Below, piece by piece: positions 54,918 to 63,557 of a stretch of DNA of 64,000 nt. This stretch comes from Bacillus sp. RAR_GA_16. Lineage in GTDB: Bacteria; Bacillota; Bacilli; Bacillales; Guptibacillaceae. The first letter of the stretch is position 1. Each line of letters opens with the position of its first letter. Below the pieces are notes generated by a model. It saw nothing but the letters and a program-made list of their open reading frames with translations. It did no database searches and was not told the origin of the DNA. The DNA is taken from the NCBI RefSeq assembly GCF_020165985.1, contig NZ_JAIUKZ010000007.1:186001-250000 (forward strand), given 5' to 3'. Position numbers and translations under genes: made by a program.

Positions 54918-56511
54918 GTGGGAACTCTTTGGTTTGGTGGTAAAATTTATACGCTTGAACATGAAAATGAAACAGTAGAAGCTGTTTATACAGAAAATGG
55001 CCGCATTAAAAAGGTCGGGTCTAAATCAGAACTCACAATGATGTTCGAAAAAGAACTGACAGCCCTACATGATTTAGAAGGCAATGTTATGATTCCTGGT
55101 TTTGTAGATAGTCATCTTCATATGATTGGTCATGGAGAAAAGCTACTTCGACTTGATTTATCAGAAGCTGATTCCGCCGAAAAAATGAAAAAACTTCTTA
55201 TAAGTAAAGTTAGTGAGGCGTCGCCGAATGAATGGATTATTGGAGAAGGATGGAATGAAAACAACTTCCATGATCGTAAAATATTTCATCGTGACGAATT
55301 GGATGAAATTGCACCTCACAATCCAATGATGTTAACGAGGGTGTGCCGACATGCCATTCTGGCTAACTCGATTGCCCTTACTCTTGCGGGAATTACAGAT
55401 GAAACACCAGACCCTGAAGGCGGGGTGATTATACGAGATAATGATGGTAGAGCGACGGGATATTTACTAGAATCGTGCTCAGGAATTAGTGAAGGATACC
55501 ATGCCAGAAGTAAGTATTGAATTTCTTGAGAAAGCCCTATCGCGTTCAGTGGATGATCTTGTAGCTCAAGGGGTAACAGGAGGGCATACGGAAGACTTAA
55601 ATTATTATGGTGGTTTTACTCGGACGTATGAAACCTTCCTAAATGTGATTAATGGACAAAGAAAATTTAGAGCAAATTTACTTGTTCATCATGAAGTTAT
55701 CGAAGAAATGCGAAAACAGGGACTTGGATTCGGAGATGGAACAAACTATGTTGAGCTAGGGGCTATGAAAATTTTTGCTGATGGTGCCCTTGGAGGACGT
55801 ACGGCTTTGCTTAGCCATCCATACAATGATTCTCCTGACACATCAGGGGTTGCCATTCATAGCATTGAAGGCCTTACTGAACTTGTGAAAAAAGCAAGAG
55901 CTCATGATATGCCAGTTGCGATTCATGTTATTGGAGACCTGGCGCTTGAGTATGCGATTGAAGCGATTGAACAGTACCCTGCTCCATATGGCTTAAGAGA
56001 TCGTCTCATCCATGCTCAAGTGGTGCGTGAAGATTTATTGGAACGATTAAAGCAGCTTTCAGTTGTTCTTGATATTCAGCCAAGGTTTGTGGCATCTGAT
56101 TTTCCCTGGGTAATGGAACGTCTTGGAGAACAGAGAATGGGTCTTTCTTTTGCTTGGAAAACGCTTCTTGAAAGCGGGGTGCCCATTGCTGGTGGATCAG
56201 ATGCGCCAATTGAGCCTGTTAACCCGTTGCTTGGCATACATGCTGCTGTTACACGTAAGCGTCCAGATGAAACGCATGGTGGGTATTACCCAGAGCAAAA
56301 GCTATCGATGTTTGAGAGCGTCTGTCTTTTCACAAAAGGAAGTGCATTTGCGATTGGAAGGGAACGTGAAAGAGGTTTAATTAAAGAAAACTTTGATGCG
56401 GATTTCACTGTTTTAGATCGAGATATCTTCCAGTGTGATCCTGATCTTCTGCTTCACACAAATGCGGTGATGACGGTTGTTGATGAAACAATTGTGTACC
56501 AAAAAGAATGA
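54918..56511 (+). pseudogene. ytcJ: Amidohydrolase YtcJ, +1 frameshift at 55470-55474
   Basis: A YtcJ-like amidohydrolase (metal-dependent TIM-barrel hydrolase, exoenzyme-regulatory AepA relative) of unknown substrate. The first frame, from GTG 54918 behind AAGGGGAG, has the metal site MIPGFVDSHLHMIGHG near residue 55 and GEGWNENNF. It breaks after GYLLE. The second frame has KIFADGALGGRTALL, VAIHVIGDLALEYAIE and GGSDAPIEPVNPLLGIHAA. Removing one base from GAATC at 55470-55474 gives GYLLDRAQELVKDTMPE and 530 residues, normal for the family. If the shift is real, both barrel halves are separated and no activity is expected. Confidence 0.87.
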
Positions 56512-56519
56512 TATAACAA

Positions 56520-56546
56520 AAAAGCGCCGCGAGATGCGGCGCTTTT
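56520..56546. terminator. Bidirectional terminator between ytcJ and nadK
   Basis: AAAAGCGCCGC (56520-56530) and GCGGCGCTTTT (56536-56546), 11-bp stem with a five-base loop. Confidence 0.88.
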
Positions 56547-56549
56547 CGT

Positions 56550-57347
56550 TTACAGGAAACTTCTTTGTACTTTATGCCAAAAAGAATTGTTTTTAAGCTT
56601 AACCGTTTTAATGCGCTTTTCTGGAATGTGAATTTGAATTTCTTTGGCGTGTTGAATGCTCATAGCTTCATTATCAATGCCGATAACAGGATAGTCATTT
56701 CCATCCTGTATCACTTGAAGCGTAAGCGTTCTTTCATCACTTAATAGAAATGGAGAGCCAAGCGTACGGTAATGGTTATTGTTAAGTGATGCAAGTTCAC
56801 TCACTTGCATACAAGCAAGTTTGGGATCTACCACAGCACCATTGACGGATTTATTGTAGGCCGTACTACCCGTTGGTGTAGAAACAATGAGACCGTCTCC
56901 ACGAAACGTTTCAAAATGAAAATCTTCTACATAGACTTCCATCGCAAGGGTCTTAATGATGGACGAGCGAATTGTACATTCATTTAAGCAGAAGAAAGAG
57001 GATTCATTGTTTACTTTTACTTCAATCGTTGGATAGCGACGGACTTCAATACCTTCTAATAAAATATCGTCCACCATATGCTGTATATTATCAATGTGGA
57101 AATCACAATAAAATCCGAGTTCTCCAGTAGAAATACCTACATAGAGACAATCTTCACGAAACCCAGTTTTTCGAACGGCTTGAAGAAAAGCACCGTCTCC
57201 TCCAATGCTAGCGATAATGCTTGCCTCTTCAGGATTATCGACTATATGAAAATCGTTCTTTTCCGCAAGAGTTTTTAAGGGTTCTACTTTTTCTTGAATT
57301 TCTTGTGTCTGTTTATAGAAAAAAAACAAATTTCTTCGATTTGGCAT
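56550..57347 (-). CDS. nadK: NAD kinase (NadK2/PpnKB type)
   Basis: Makes NADP from NAD and ATP. The 265-residue protein has the diagnostic IASIGGDGAFLQAV near residue 46, FFCLNECTIR near 117, FRGDGLIVSTPTGSTAYNKSVNG near 148, and a C-terminal beta-rich domain. Bacilli commonly carry two NAD kinases; position between ytcJ and sppA matches the B. subtilis ppnKB (ytdI) copy. The start ATG 57347 follows GGGAGG. Confidence 0.9.
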   Translation of the reverse strand: MPNRRNLFFFYKQTQEIQEKVEPLKTLAEKNDFHIVDNPEEASIIASIGGDGAFLQAVRKTGFREDCLYVGISTGELGFYCDFHIDNIQHMVDDILLEGIEVRRYPTIEVKVNNESSFFCLNECTIRSSIIKTLAMEVYVEDFHFETFRGDGLIVSTPTGSTAYNKSVNGAVVDPKLACMQVSELASLNNNHYRTLGSPFLLSDERTLTLQVIQDGNDYPVIGIDNEAMSIQHAKEIQIHIPEKRIKTVKLKNNSFWHKVQRSFL

Positions 57348-57551
57348 CTGAATTCCTCCCTGTCCAACTGTTAGTCTTCTTTACTTTATCATTATTTGCC
57401 TTAAGACTCCATCTCGAATCGTAATCCTAAATTTGTTTCGTTGCTTTTAAGAGTGCGCTTCCTTATTTTGTATGGTATTCTCAAAAATATGAAACCAATC
57501 AGGCGGTTTCATCGTACATAAGAGAGCATCAGGATATAGAGGAGGCTTATC

Positions 57552-58547
57552 ATGAATGGGAAACGATGGATTGCACTAGGAATTACAGTAGTTCTTATCA
57601 TCGTGTCGCTGGGCTTTAACTTTGTTTCAAGTTTGGCATTTGGCGGATGGCAAGAAGAAATGAATACATCAGACCAATTTGCTGAGACGGTTATCGAAGA
57701 AGGTAGTAGCTCGAATAAAATCGCCGTTCTTAATGTGGAAGGTGTTATTCAAGATACAGGCACGAATACTAGCTTTTTCCCTCAGGCAGGCTACAATCAT
57801 GACGTGTTCATGAAACGTTTAGAGCATGCTGCAGAAGATAAAAGTGTAAAAGGGATTATTTTAAGACTGAATACCCCAGGTGGCGGGGTTGTGGAGAGTG
57901 AAGAGATCCACAAAAAAATAATCGAAATTAAAGAAAAAACGGATAAACCAATATACGCTTCTATGGGAAGTATGACAGCTTCAGCGGGATATTATATCTC
58001 GGCTCCAACAGATAAGATTGTCGCAAGTCCTTCTACAATTACGGGGTCAATTGGAGTCATCATGCAATCCATGAACTATGCAGAATTGGCTGAAAAAGTG
58101 GGCGTAAAGTGGGAAACGATTAAGAGTGGCCCCCATAAAGATATCATGTCACCTAGCCGTGAAATGACTGAAGAAGAGCGAGATATTTTACAGTCAATGA
58201 TTGATAATTCTTACGATGAGTTTGTTCGGGTCGTAAGTGAAGGTAGAGGCATAGACGAATCTAAAGTACGCGAGCTTGCGGATGGCAGAATATATGATGG
58301 CAGACAAGCGAAAGAAGTAAACCTAGTTGATGATCTTGGCAATTTAGAAGATACAATTAAAGGCATGAAGAAAGACCTCGGTGATAATAAACTACAAGTT
58401 GTTCAATATAAGCAAAATCTTGGATTGAACTCGTTGTTTGAAATGACGGCTGCAAAGTTAATGGGGCCGGATAAGGATTTACTAGGTATTCAACAGCTTC
58501 TATCAACACCGCAATCACCTGAGTTAATGTATTTATATTCTGAATAA
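57552..58547 (+). CDS. sppA: Signal peptide peptidase SppA
   Basis: Membrane-bound S49 serine protease degrading cleaved signal peptides. The 331-residue protein has an N-terminal transmembrane helix (WIALGITVVLIIVSLGFNF, residues 6-24) and an extracytoplasmic catalytic domain. LNTPGGGVVESEEIHK is near residue 107, the catalytic Ser is in SMTASAGYYIS near 144, and the general-base Lys in SGPHKDIMSPSR near 199. The ATG follows AGAGGAGG. yteJ starts 13 bases downstream, so the two are co-transcribed. Confidence 0.94.
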   Translation: MNGKRWIALGITVVLIIVSLGFNFVSSLAFGGWQEEMNTSDQFAETVIEEGSSSNKIAVLNVEGVIQDTGTNTSFFPQAGYNHDVFMKRLEHAAEDKSVKGIILRLNTPGGGVVESEEIHKKIIEIKEKTDKPIYASMGSMTASAGYYISAPTDKIVASPSTITGSIGVIMQSMNYAELAEKVGVKWETIKSGPHKDIMSPSREMTEEERDILQSMIDNSYDEFVRVVSEGRGIDESKVRELADGRIYDGRQAKEVNLVDDLGNLEDTIKGMKKDLGDNKLQVVQYKQNLGLNSLFEMTAAKLMGPDKDLLGIQQLLSTPQSPELMYLYSE

Positions 58548-58560
58548 GGGGGTAGGCAGA

Positions 58561-59034
58561 ATGGATGAAACAATGAGTATGACTGCCTCTCCTGCATCGA
58601 TTGGCGCAGAAGTAAGGCACGAACGTTTTGCGGGCTTCTGGATGCGTTTTTGGGCATATATAATTGACGTTATTGTGGTAGCAAGTTTGAACGGCATTCT
58701 CATTACTCCTCTAATAAGAGGATTTGATTTGCCTGGAACTGAACCGGCCATATTACCTTTACAGGCATTTTTAACCGGGATCGTTTACTATGCTTATTTT
58801 ATATTGATGACAAAATTTTTGTCCCAGACCCTAGGGAAAATGCTTTTCGGGCTAAAAGTCACTTCACTTAAAAATGCAAAATTAACATGGGGAACCGTTA
58901 TTTTTAGAGAAGGAATAGGGCGCTTTATTAGCAAGACAATTTTATTTGTAGGGTTTCTCGTAGTGGCCTTTACGAATAAGAAACAGGGAATTCATGATTT
59001 GTTTGCCGATACAAGTGTCATTCATGAAGAGTAA
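58561..59034 (+). CDS. yteJ: RDD-family membrane protein YteJ
   Basis: A 157-residue RDD protein with three hydrophobic segments. The name-giving residues are seen in GFWMRFWAYIIDVIVVASL (residues 20-38, Arg and Asp) and in KKQGIHDLFADT at the end. FLSQTLGKMLFGLKV near residue 85 is also typical. In B. subtilis YteJ works with SppA in resistance to lantibiotics/lysozyme-like stress, and the gene pair is conserved here. The ATG 58561 follows GGGGGTAGG. Confidence 0.88.
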   Translation: MDETMSMTASPASIGAEVRHERFAGFWMRFWAYIIDVIVVASLNGILITPLIRGFDLPGTEPAILPLQAFLTGIVYYAYFILMTKFLSQTLGKMLFGLKVTSLKNAKLTWGTVIFREGIGRFISKTILFVGFLVVAFTNKKQGIHDLFADTSVIHEE

Positions 59035-59051
59035 GCATAGGCATTATGAAT

Positions 59052-59080
59052 AAACCTGCCCATATTGGGCAGGTTTATTT
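59052..59080 (+). terminator. Terminator after yteJ
   Basis: AAACCTGCCCA (59052-59062) and TGGGCAGGTTT (59066-59076), followed by ATTTTAT. Confidence 0.8.
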
Positions 59081-59131
59081 TATACTCTAATTTTTTCTAC
59101 TCTTGCAAAAATAAAAGGAGAGAGATGTTTT

Positions 59132-59731
59132 GTGATTATTGCCATCGCTGCTATTCTTTTACTCTTAATCATTGCATCCCTACCTCTTATTGTTTTTTCA
59201 ACTGTAAGAGTAACGGTGATTATGGAACATTCTTCAATGGTGGAGGAACTTCAAATAGCTGTTAGAGCGCTTTTTGGACTTGTGGTTTATGAAACAACTA
59301 TTCCTCTAATAGAGTTATTTGAAGATGGGGAAGAAGCGATAGAAAAGAAAGAGAAAGAAAAAGGATTTAAAGGGGGAGGAAAAGAGTTAATTCAGGTTAT
59401 AAAAAAAGCATTTCGTGCTCGAAAGTCCTTCTTGTTTTTCTTGAAAAAAGTACGTTTTAAAACGATTCAATGGGAGACCAATTTCGGGATGGGGAATGCC
59501 GCAAATACAGCTGTCATTGCGGAGCTTGTATTAAATACGAAGGTAGCTATTTTTACCCTTCTATCACACTACTCAAATCTCCATACCATCCCACAGCTCA
59601 TTGTCACGCCGATTTATGAAATGAAATCAATTCAAACCTATATGAGATGCATGATTACGTTCAAACTAGGGCATGCTATGATCGCGGTAATTAAATTGAT
59701 GAAGTCTCAGAGAAAGGTTCAGGAGGCTTAG
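59132..59731 (+). CDS. ytfI: DUF2953 protein YtfI
   Basis: A 199-residue protein with an N-terminal hydrophobic helix (IIAIAAILLLLIIASLPLIVFS, residues 2-23), an extracytoplasmic or membrane-associated body, and a second hydrophobic stretch before the C-terminus. It matches DUF2953/YtfI; FETNFGMGNAANTAVIAELV-like residues occur near 122. Function unknown, but it is paired with the sporulation gene ytfJ. The start GTG 59132 follows AAGGAGAG. Confidence 0.82.
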   Translation: MIIAIAAILLLLIIASLPLIVFSTVRVTVIMEHSSMVEELQIAVRALFGLVVYETTIPLIELFEDGEEAIEKKEKEKGFKGGGKELIQVIKKAFRARKSFLFFLKKVRFKTIQWETNFGMGNAANTAVIAELVLNTKVAIFTLLSHYSNLHTIPQLIVTPIYEMKSIQTYMRCMITFKLGHAMIAVIKLMKSQRKVQEA

Positions 59732-59759
59732 CGGTTTAGAAAGCGAAGGAGGAAAACAA

Positions 59760-60287
59760 ATGCCTGAACATCCAATTGAAGGGTTAATGCAAACGGCAAT
59801 GGAGAACTTGAAGGATATGATCGATGTAAATACGATTATTGGGGATCCGGTCGAAACTCCAGATGGGAGTGTCATATTGACGGTTTCAAAGGTTGGATTT
59901 GGCTTTGCTGCTGGTGGTAGTGAATTTATGTTGAAACAACAGTCTAACCAACGCGAGCAGGGACAAAGTAAAGGGGAACCATTTGGAGGCGGAAGTGGTG
60001 GCGGTGTTTCCATTACTCCCATTGCCTTTCTGATCGTCAGTGCCGGAGATATTAAGATGATTCACCTTGATAATACGACGCACCTATACGAAAGATTACT
60101 TGACCTTGCACCGCAGGCGATTGAAAAGGTACAAAGTATTCTTCAAAACATGAACCAGAACTCAAATGGAAAGAAGAGTGAGGGTCAACAAAACGGGTCT
60201 GGTTCCTCAAGACAAAGTTCCCAATCAAAACATCTCTTCCGGGGTCAACAGCGACAGGAAGACCAAAAGCAAGATCTCGATTTTTAA
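59760..60287 (+). CDS. ytfJ: GerW family sporulation protein YtfJ
   Basis: A 175-residue member of the GerW/YtfJ family, required for normal spore germination in B. subtilis. The N-terminal HPIEGLMQTAMENLKDMIDVNTIIGDPV is the family signature, followed by a Gly/Phe-rich core (SKVGFGFAAGGSEF, GGGSGGGVSITPIAFLIV) and a Gln/Ser/Lys-rich disordered tail from about residue 135. The ATG 59760 follows GAAGGAGG, 28 bases after ytfI. Confidence 0.9.
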   Translation: MPEHPIEGLMQTAMENLKDMIDVNTIIGDPVETPDGSVILTVSKVGFGFAAGGSEFMLKQQSNQREQGQSKGEPFGGGSGGGVSITPIAFLIVSAGDIKMIHLDNTTHLYERLLDLAPQAIEKVQSILQNMNQNSNGKKSEGQQNGSGSSRQSSQSKHLFRGQQRQEDQKQDLDF

Positions 60288-60317
60288 GCTACTTTTTCAT
60301 AAGGTAGCTTTTTTTAT
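60287..60317 (+). terminator. Terminator after ytfJ
   Basis: AGCTAC and GTAGCT stem (60287-60309) with a G-T extension, then a T run. Confidence 0.78.
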
Positions 60318-60401
60318 GTTGCTACTGCTGATTTCTTGAAATCTAGTGGTTTCCCCTATATGATGAAATGAGTCGTACATACGACCAATTATGAAGGAGG
60401 T

Positions 60402-60905
60402 ATGAACATGGCTAATATTACATTTAAAGAAACGCCAATGACCCTTTTAGGTGAAGAAGTAAAAGTTGGTGACCAGGCCCCTGATTTTACAGTCCTAGCA
60501 AATGATTTATCTGAAAAGACGCTTGAAGACTTCTCGGGAATTCGCCTTATTAGTGTAGTACCATCACTTGATACAGGTGTTTGTGATGCTCAAACACGTA
60601 AATTCAATGAAGAAGCTGCAAAGCTAGATAACGTTAATGTATTAACGATCAGTGCAGATCTTCCATTCGCTCAAAAACGCTGGTGTGGTGCTGCTGGCAT
60701 TGAAAATGCGATTACCTTATCCGATCATCGTGACCTTTCTTTTGGTAAAGCTTTCGGCGTTGCCATGCAGGAACTTCGCTTACTAGCAAGAGCTGTGTTT
60801 GTAGTGAATAGTAAAGGTGAAATTGTCTACACAGAATATGTGAATGAGGCAACTAACCATCCTGACTATGATGCAGCTATAAATGCTGCAAAACAAGCAG
60901 AATAA
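60402..60905 (+). CDS. tpx: Thiol peroxidase Tpx
   Basis: Atypical two-Cys peroxiredoxin reducing peroxides with thioredoxin. The 167-residue protein has the peroxidatic Cys in [14 protein letters not shown] near residue 60 and the resolving Cys in [10 protein letters not shown] near residue 94. [15 protein letters not shown] near residue 22 is typical. The ATG follows AAGGAGG. It is flanked by its own strong terminator. Confidence 0.95.
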   Translation: MNMANITFKETPMTLLGEEVKVGDQAPDFTVLANDLSEKTLEDFSGIRLISVVPSLDTGVCDAQTRKFNEEAAKLDNVNVLTISADLPFAQKRWCGAAGIENAITLSDHRDLSFGKAFGVAMQELRLLARAVFVVNSKGEIVYTEYVNEATNHPDYDAAINAAKQAE

Positions 60906-60909
60906 ACTG

Positions 60910-60952
60910 TTGCAAAAGGACTTCGATGATTTTCATCGAAGTCCTTTTGCAA
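60910..60952 (+). terminator. Very long perfect terminator stem after tpx
   Basis: A 20-bp perfect stem (60910-60929 with 60933-60952, AAAAGGACTTCGATGA against its complement) with a TTT loop. No long T run follows. Confidence 0.7.
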
Positions 60953-61083
60953 TGGTTTAGAATCTCCTGCGAGTACAACGCTTTTAAGAGAAGCCAATAT
61001 CTAGTTACGGTTTCATATCCACCATTGTTGCGAAAGAAGTCAAGACTGTTTACAATAGGGACGAACTGATAGGAGGTCAATTA

Positions 61084-62076
61084 ATGTCCGAATTAACTGT
61101 AGAAAATCTATTTAATGTACTCGATGAATCAACACTTGTCATTCAGAATAAGTTAGAAATTTCTTATCTTGAAGCGCTTGTCGAGACAGGTTTGAATTTA
61201 TTTGAAAATAAAGTCCTTCAAGAAGAACTAGATGCTGATACAATCGTACGTCTTAAAAATTTGTATGACTCATGTAGTCTTGAGGGAGCGAAACAAGAAA
61301 CAGTACGAAAAGGGATCCAACTGGCTCTGCTAAAGGGAATGAAAAAAGGTATTCAACCGCACCATGCGATGACACCTGATAGTGTTGCGCATTTAATCGG
61401 CTATCTTGTGAAAAAATATAAAGAGGTTCTAAATCTTGATCACATGAAGATTTTAGATCCTGCTGTTGGGACAGGGAATTTGCTAACTTCGGTTTTGAAT
61501 CAATTGGAAGGAGAAAAGGTTGAAGCATACGGTGCTGAACCTGACGATCTGCTTTTACATCTCGGTTTTGTAAATGCTAATTTACAAAAGCACCAGGTTG
61601 AATTCCTTCATCAGGACAGTGTAAAGCCACTCTATATTCCTCAAGTAAATACGGTGGTAACCGATTTACCAGTTGGTTATTATCCACATGAAGAGGCAGC
61701 TGCGAATTATGAATTAAAAGCAGCAGAAGGTATGTCTTATGTTCATCATCTCTTGATCGAACAAAGTTTAAACATGACGGAAGACTCAGGCATGCTTTTC
61801 TTAATGATCCCAAATTTCCTCTTCGGTGATGAAGGCGGAAAGCAAGTGAGGGATTTACTGAACGACCGATCGGTTATCCATGGAATTATTCAATTACCAA
61901 CTAGCCTGTTTGCAAATGAATCCCAGGCGAAAAGTATCCTCGTTACTCAGAAAAAAGGGGAACAGACTATGAAGCCAAAGCAAGTCATGATGGCGAAAAT
62001 GCCTTCGTTCTCAAATCGTGAAGCGATGCTAAACATGATGCAACAAATCAATGGCTGGTTTTCACAGCTTTCCTAG
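61084..62076 (+). CDS. ytxK: YtxK, N6-methylase-fold SAM-dependent protein
   Basis: A 330-residue class I methyltransferase-fold protein with a helical N-terminus (about 1-85) like the N6_Mtase domain of type I restriction modification subunits. SAM motif I is KILDPAVGTGNLLTSVLNQL near residue 121. The catalytic NPPY position is replaced by TDLPVGYYP near residue 197, so DNA adenine methylation is doubtful. Substrate unknown. The ATG follows AGGAGG. It lies upstream of ackA as in B. subtilis. Confidence 0.88.
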   Translation: MSELTVENLFNVLDESTLVIQNKLEISYLEALVETGLNLFENKVLQEELDADTIVRLKNLYDSCSLEGAKQETVRKGIQLALLKGMKKGIQPHHAMTPDSVAHLIGYLVKKYKEVLNLDHMKILDPAVGTGNLLTSVLNQLEGEKVEAYGAEPDDLLLHLGFVNANLQKHQVEFLHQDSVKPLYIPQVNTVVTDLPVGYYPHEEAAANYELKAAEGMSYVHHLLIEQSLNMTEDSGMLFLMIPNFLFGDEGGKQVRDLLNDRSVIHGIIQLPTSLFANESQAKSILVTQKKGEQTMKPKQVMMAKMPSFSNREAMLNMMQQINGWFSQLS

Positions 62077-62120
62077 TAGAAGTGAAACGTTTACAAATCT
62101 GAATTGGCGGAATACTTGGA

Positions 62121-62135
62121 TGTAAGCGGTTTTCA
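62121..62135 (+). promoter_or_regulatory. cre-like site upstream of the ackA promoter
   Basis: TGTAAGCGGTTTTCA matches both cre half-sites but has one extra base between them. A second cre-like TGAAACGTTTACA at 62083-62095 is one base short. They lie directly upstream of the -35. In B. subtilis CcpA activates ackA from an upstream cre, so activation is inferred. Confidence 0.45.
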
Positions 62136-62137
62136 CC

Positions 62138-62166
62138 TTGAATAAAGTAGTGGTCGGTGTTTAAAT
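62138..62166 (+). promoter_or_regulatory. Candidate SigA promoter of ackA
   Basis: TTGAAT at 62138-62143, 17-base spacer, TTAAAT at 62161-62166, with cre-like sites just upstream. Confidence 0.5.
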
Positions 62167-62182
62167 AATAAGAGTGCTAAAG

Positions 62183-62208
62183 ATAGAAGGGTCTCACCCT
62201 TCTATTTT
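62183..62208 (+). terminator. Terminator-like hairpin between ytxK and ackA
   Basis: ATAGAAGGGT (62183-62192), loop CTC, ACCCTTCTAT (62196-62205), then TTT. It is either the ytxK terminator or, if the promoter at 62138-62166 is right, a hairpin at the 5' end of the ackA mRNA. Confidence 0.6.
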
Positions 62209-62251
62209 CGTGTCGTATTCTAATTTTATTGAATTAAAGGAGCTGTCACAT

Positions 62252-63439
62252 ATGGCGAAAATAATCGCAATCAACGCCGGTAGTTCTTCGTTGAAGTTTC
62301 AACTTTTAAATATGCCGGAAGAAACTGTTATCACAAAAGGACTCGTGGAGAGAATCGGCCTTGATGACGCCATTTTTACAATAGAAGTGAACGGTGAAAA
62401 GAAAGAAGAAATTACAAACATTCCTGATCACGCAGTAGCGGTTAAAATGCTGTTGGACAAGCTAATTAGTTACTCCATTATTTCTTCTTATGATGAAATT
62501 GAAGGTGTTGGGCACCGCGTTGTTCACGGTGGAGAGAAATTTAATGACTCTGCAATGATCACAGATGAAGTCCTTGCTGGAATTGAAGAAGTATCGGAGC
62601 TTGCTCCATTGCATAACCCTGCAAACCTTGTAGGTATTCGTGCATTCCGCGAGATTTTGCCAGAAGTTCCATCTGTAGCCGTATTTGATACAGCATTCCA
62701 TCAGTCAATGCCAGAGCAATCGTTCTTATATAGCTTGCCGTATGAATATTACGAAAACTATGGTGTGCGTAAATATGGTTTCCATGGTACTTCTCACCAG
62801 TATGTTTCAGAGCGCGCTGCAGAAATGCTTGGTCGTCCTCTCGATCAGCTGCGTCTTCTTTCTTGTCACCTCGGTAACGGGGCAAGTATTGCAGCGATCG
62901 AAGGCGGAAAGTCAATCGATACTTCCATGGGCTTTACACCTCTAGCTGGTGTGACGATGGGAACTCGTTCCGGAAATATCGACCCTGCCTTAATTCCATT
63001 TATTATGGAAAAGACTGGTCAAACAGCAGAAGAAGTTATGAACACCTTGAACAAGAAAAGTGGTCTTCTTGGTGTATCTGGCTTCTCAAGTGATCTTCGC
63101 GATATCACAAGTAAAGCAGAAGCTGGAAATGAACGTGCTGAACTTGCGCTTGAAGTCTTTACTTCACGCATTCACAAGTACATTGGATCATATGCTGCAC
63201 GTATGTCTGGATTAGACGCAATTATTTTTACTGCTGGTATCGGTGAAAATAGTGACGCGGTCCGTGCACGTGTGCTTCGTGGCCTTGAATTTATGGGCGT
63301 ATACTGGGATCCAGCTCTAAATAAGGTGAAAGGGAAAGAAGCGTTCATTAACTACCCTCACTCACCAGTAAAAGTCATGATTATCCCAACAAATGAAGAA
63401 GTTGTGATTGCACGAGATACTGTACGACTTTCTAAATAA
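62252..63439 (+). CDS. ackA: Acetate kinase
   Basis: Makes ATP and acetate from acetyl phosphate, the last step of overflow metabolism. The 395-residue protein has the signature [16 protein letters not shown] at the N-terminus, [11 protein letters not shown] near residue 88, [14 protein letters not shown] near 173, CHLGNGASI near 207 and [10 protein letters not shown] near 240. I use ATG 62252 behind AAAGGAG; an in-frame extension to 62174 has no such site. ackA opposes acsA in this window, and both are typical CcpA-controlled genes. Confidence 0.97.
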   Translation: MAKIIAINAGSSSLKFQLLNMPEETVITKGLVERIGLDDAIFTIEVNGEKKEEITNIPDHAVAVKMLLDKLISYSIISSYDEIEGVGHRVVHGGEKFNDSAMITDEVLAGIEEVSELAPLHNPANLVGIRAFREILPEVPSVAVFDTAFHQSMPEQSFLYSLPYEYYENYGVRKYGFHGTSHQYVSERAAEMLGRPLDQLRLLSCHLGNGASIAAIEGGKSIDTSMGFTPLAGVTMGTRSGNIDPALIPFIMEKTGQTAEEVMNTLNKKSGLLGVSGFSSDLRDITSKAEAGNERAELALEVFTSRIHKYIGSYAARMSGLDAIIFTAGIGENSDAVRARVLRGLEFMGVYWDPALNKVKGKEAFINYPHSPVKVMIIPTNEEVVIARDTVRLSK

Positions 63440-63445
63440 ATCATT

Positions 63446-63475
63446 AAGAGAGCACCTGCGAAGGGTGCTCTTTTT
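63446..63475 (+). terminator. Terminator after ackA
   Basis: GAGCACC (63450-63456) and GGTGCTC (63464-63470) with flanking A and T runs. Confidence 0.85.
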
Positions 63476-63557
63476 GGTGGTGTTCCTTTACCTTTGTTGG
63501 AAGTTTTTGAATGGAAAAGCTACAATATAAGAAAGGGGTTGAAGGGAGAGATATCAA

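Noticed and set aside
1146-55520. Programmed +1 ribosomal frameshifting as the reason for the seven split genes
   Set aside because: The sites lack slippery codons, stop codons at the shift point or upstream Shine-Dalgarno stimulators, and the genes are functionally unrelated. The shared GATC context and exact restoration by one-base removal fit a DNA-level insertion or read error better.
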